From Bordetella genomosp. 5 (GTDB taxonomy: Bacteria > Pseudomonadota > Gammaproteobacteria > Burkholderiales > Burkholderiaceae_B): DNA of 64,000 nucleotides. The notes under the pieces are model-generated. The model was not told the origin of the DNA. It saw only the letters and a program-made list of their open reading frames with translations, and made no database searches. This document shows positions 62,759 to 64,000 of this stretch, one piece after another. Position numbers and translations under genes: made by a program. Location of the stretch: the NCBI RefSeq assembly GCF_002261475.1, contig NZ_NEVN01000004.1, positions 62,001 to 126,000 on the forward strand, written 5' to 3'. Every line of letters starts with the position of its first letter. Within the stretch, counting starts at the first letter, position 1.

Positions 62759-63960
62759 GCCTTCTCAGTCAATTTTTCGGCGGTGCCAGCGGCTCTCAGA
62801 GCAACAAGCCGCCTGCTACACCGATCCTTAGCCGCATCTTCTGGTCATCTGACCAGCTCGTTATTCCGCGCGATGGCTGGTATCAAATCGTCGGAGTGGG
62901 GGCAGGTGGGTCTGGCGGTTTGGCTCTCCTCCGCGGTAGCGCCGTACTCTCGTGTTTGGCTACGGGTGGGGCAGCCGGTGCGGACATGAAGGATGTTTAC
63001 TGGCTCACCGCTGGCACGACCGTCACCGTAGTAGTTGGTGCGGCCGGGAGCGCGGTCAATCCGGTTTCTAACACGACGAGCCAAGGAATAAACGGCATTG
63101 CAGGCGGTACGACCACCATTCAGATCGGTAGTCGACCTCTGATCACCTTGGGAGGGGGAGAGGGTGGAAAAGGCACCCTGATGAGTTCCACTCTGACTGG
63201 TGCACAGCCCGGTACTGCAACTGGCCTCTCGTATACCCCTCAGAAGGCTGGAAGGAGTGGAGACATTGACGTATCTGGTTCCGGTGGAAGCACAGTACGT
63301 GTGGTCGCTACGGGCGGTACCGCGCCGAATGTAATAGGCCGATCTGAAACAGACCTTAAAACGGGAAGCGTGACACTCTCCGTCTCGGCGGGGTCCAATG
63401 TTGTCGGTGTCGCCACGGGAGGTGGTTCACCAGGGGGCGGATCGGCCGATGTCGTCACAACCTCTCCCGGAAATCGCGCCACAGGTGGTGGTGGTATGGG
63501 CGGGCGTGGCACTGGAGAAGGAAGCAGCGGTGCTGGTCCGGATATCTTCGGGAACACCTCGACGAGCCCGGTAGCAGCACCTTCCCTAAGCCCGTTCAAT
63601 CTGAGCCAATTCCTGTTCAATTTGTTTGGGAATGGAGGCGCTGGATACACCAGCGTTCCGGTCGCGGGGGCATTGGACTTTTCAACGTCCCCAGGTGGAG
63701 CAGTGGGGGGGCTTGCCACTAACTCGTCACAGTCAAATTCCTCGGTCACTGGTTTTAAAAGTGGGCCGATGGCGGGCGGCGGGGGACTTGCGGCTACTGG
63801 CCGTAACACCTCTACCTCAACGCTGGGTGCAGATGCAGGTTTTGGTGCGGGTGGGGGCGGTGCCGCCATCCATGTGGGCAGCGAGAGCGGAAGTATCAAC
63901 GGCTCTTCGTTCGCGTCGGGGAAAGGCGGTGCCGCCTTCGTCATGATTATGGAGCTGTAA
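62755..63960 (+). CDS. Glycine-rich tail fibre tip/adhesin-like protein
   Basis: A 401-residue protein. The N-terminal segment (WYQIVGVGAGGSGGLALL) leads into a chain of Gly-rich runs (GGGMGGRGTGEGSSGAG, GAGGGGAAIHVGSESGS) separated by beta-type spacers. This recalls receptor-binding proteins with polyglycine segments such as T-even gp38, though no homology is claimed. Base composition is visibly less GC-rich than in the neighbouring genes, suggesting recent exchange. ATG at 62755. Confidence 0.6.
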   Translation: MSLLSQFFGGASGSQSNKPPATPILSRIFWSSDQLVIPRDGWYQIVGVGAGGSGGLALLRGSAVLSCLATGGAAGADMKDVYWLTAGTTVTVVVGAAGSAVNPVSNTTSQGINGIAGGTTTIQIGSRPLITLGGGEGGKGTLMSSTLTGAQPGTATGLSYTPQKAGRSGDIDVSGSGGSTVRVVATGGTAPNVIGRSETDLKTGSVTLSVSAGSNVVGVATGGGSPGGGSADVVTTSPGNRATGGGGMGGRGTGEGSSGAGPDIFGNTSTSPVAAPSLSPFNLSQFLFNLFGNGGAGYTSVPVAGALDFSTSPGGAVGGLATNSSQSNSSVTGFKSGPMAGGGGLAATGRNTSTSTLGADAGFGAGGGGAAIHVGSESGSINGSSFASGKGGAAFVMIMEL

Positions 63961-64000
63961 TGCCTACGTTCAAGATCTTCGATGAGCAAGGCGCCCACAT
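63960..64000 (+). CDS. Partial phage gene at the window edge
   Basis: An ATG at 63960-63962 overlaps the previous TAA stop and opens a frame reading MPTFKIFDEQGAH before the window ends. Too short to identify; a tail or fibre-assembly gene is likely from position. Confidence 0.5.
   Translation, partial: MPTFKIFDEQGAH

Larger units (their letters stand above)
49528..64000. mobile_element. Defective lambda/HK97-type siphophage prophage (left part)
   Basis: Integrase, terminase, capsid, connector, tail-tube, tail chaperone, tape measure, tail-tip and fibre-like genes follow one another in phage order behind a tRNA. The early, lysogeny and replication genes, small terminase, portal and protease are missing because of deletions near 50140 and 50315. 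The right end lies outside the window. Confidence 0.92.

Overview
The window is a high-GC (roughly two-thirds G+C) chromosomal segment of a Betaproteobacterium in the order Burkholderiales. It is most likely from the Alcaligenaceae (Bordetella/Achromobacter group). This rests on the ectoine operon, the run ispG-hisS-yfgM-bamB-der-hisC-hfq-hflX-hflK-hflC-hisZ-purA, the order rpsU-dnaG-rpoD-tRNA-Ile(CAU), and an RpoD with a Lys/Ala-rich N-terminus. Species cannot be fixed from the sequence alone.

Positions 1-8,100: the 3' end of an ectoine/hydroxyectoine operon (ectB partial, ectC, ectD), a 78-bp intergenic repeat block, a MOSC-domain protein, and on the minus strand a guanidinium exporter (SugE/Gdx) preceded by a convincing guanidine-II (mini-ykkC) riboswitch and promoter. 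Then come panD, a ferredoxin-type flavin reductase, a DadA-type D-amino-acid dehydrogenase and an orphan UgpB-like binding protein.

Positions 8,289-17,526: a tightly packed type IVb pilus operon, pilL-N-O-P-Q-R-S-V, related to the plasmid R64 thin-pilus system. It has no prepilin peptidase, lytic transglycosylase or shufflon in place.

Positions 17,527-49,527: core housekeeping genes. These are alaS-tusA-like, rpsP-rimM-trmD, valS (minus), ndk-rlmN-rodZ-like-ispG-hisS-yfgM-bamB-der-hisC, hfq-hflX-hflK-hflC, hisZ-purA, a phosphoribosyltransferase gene, and the macromolecular-synthesis group rpsU-dnaG-rpoD followed by tRNA-Ile(CAU). A roughly 300-nt leader before rpsU looks highly structured. 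The spacer between dnaG and rpoD is unusually long and holds a 13-bp tandem repeat.

Positions 49,528-64,000 (continuing past the end): a defective lambda/HK97-type siphophage prophage inserted behind the tRNA. The left end is heavily deleted: the C-terminal part of a tyrosine integrase is joined to a scrap of terminase large subunit, which is joined to the C-terminal two-thirds of an HK97-type capsid protein. From there on, the head-tail connector and tail genes are in normal phage order. They include a tail chaperone pair with a canonical -1 slippery heptamer (GGGAAAC) placed exactly at the stop codon, and a tape-measure gene broken by a one-base shift in an A-run.
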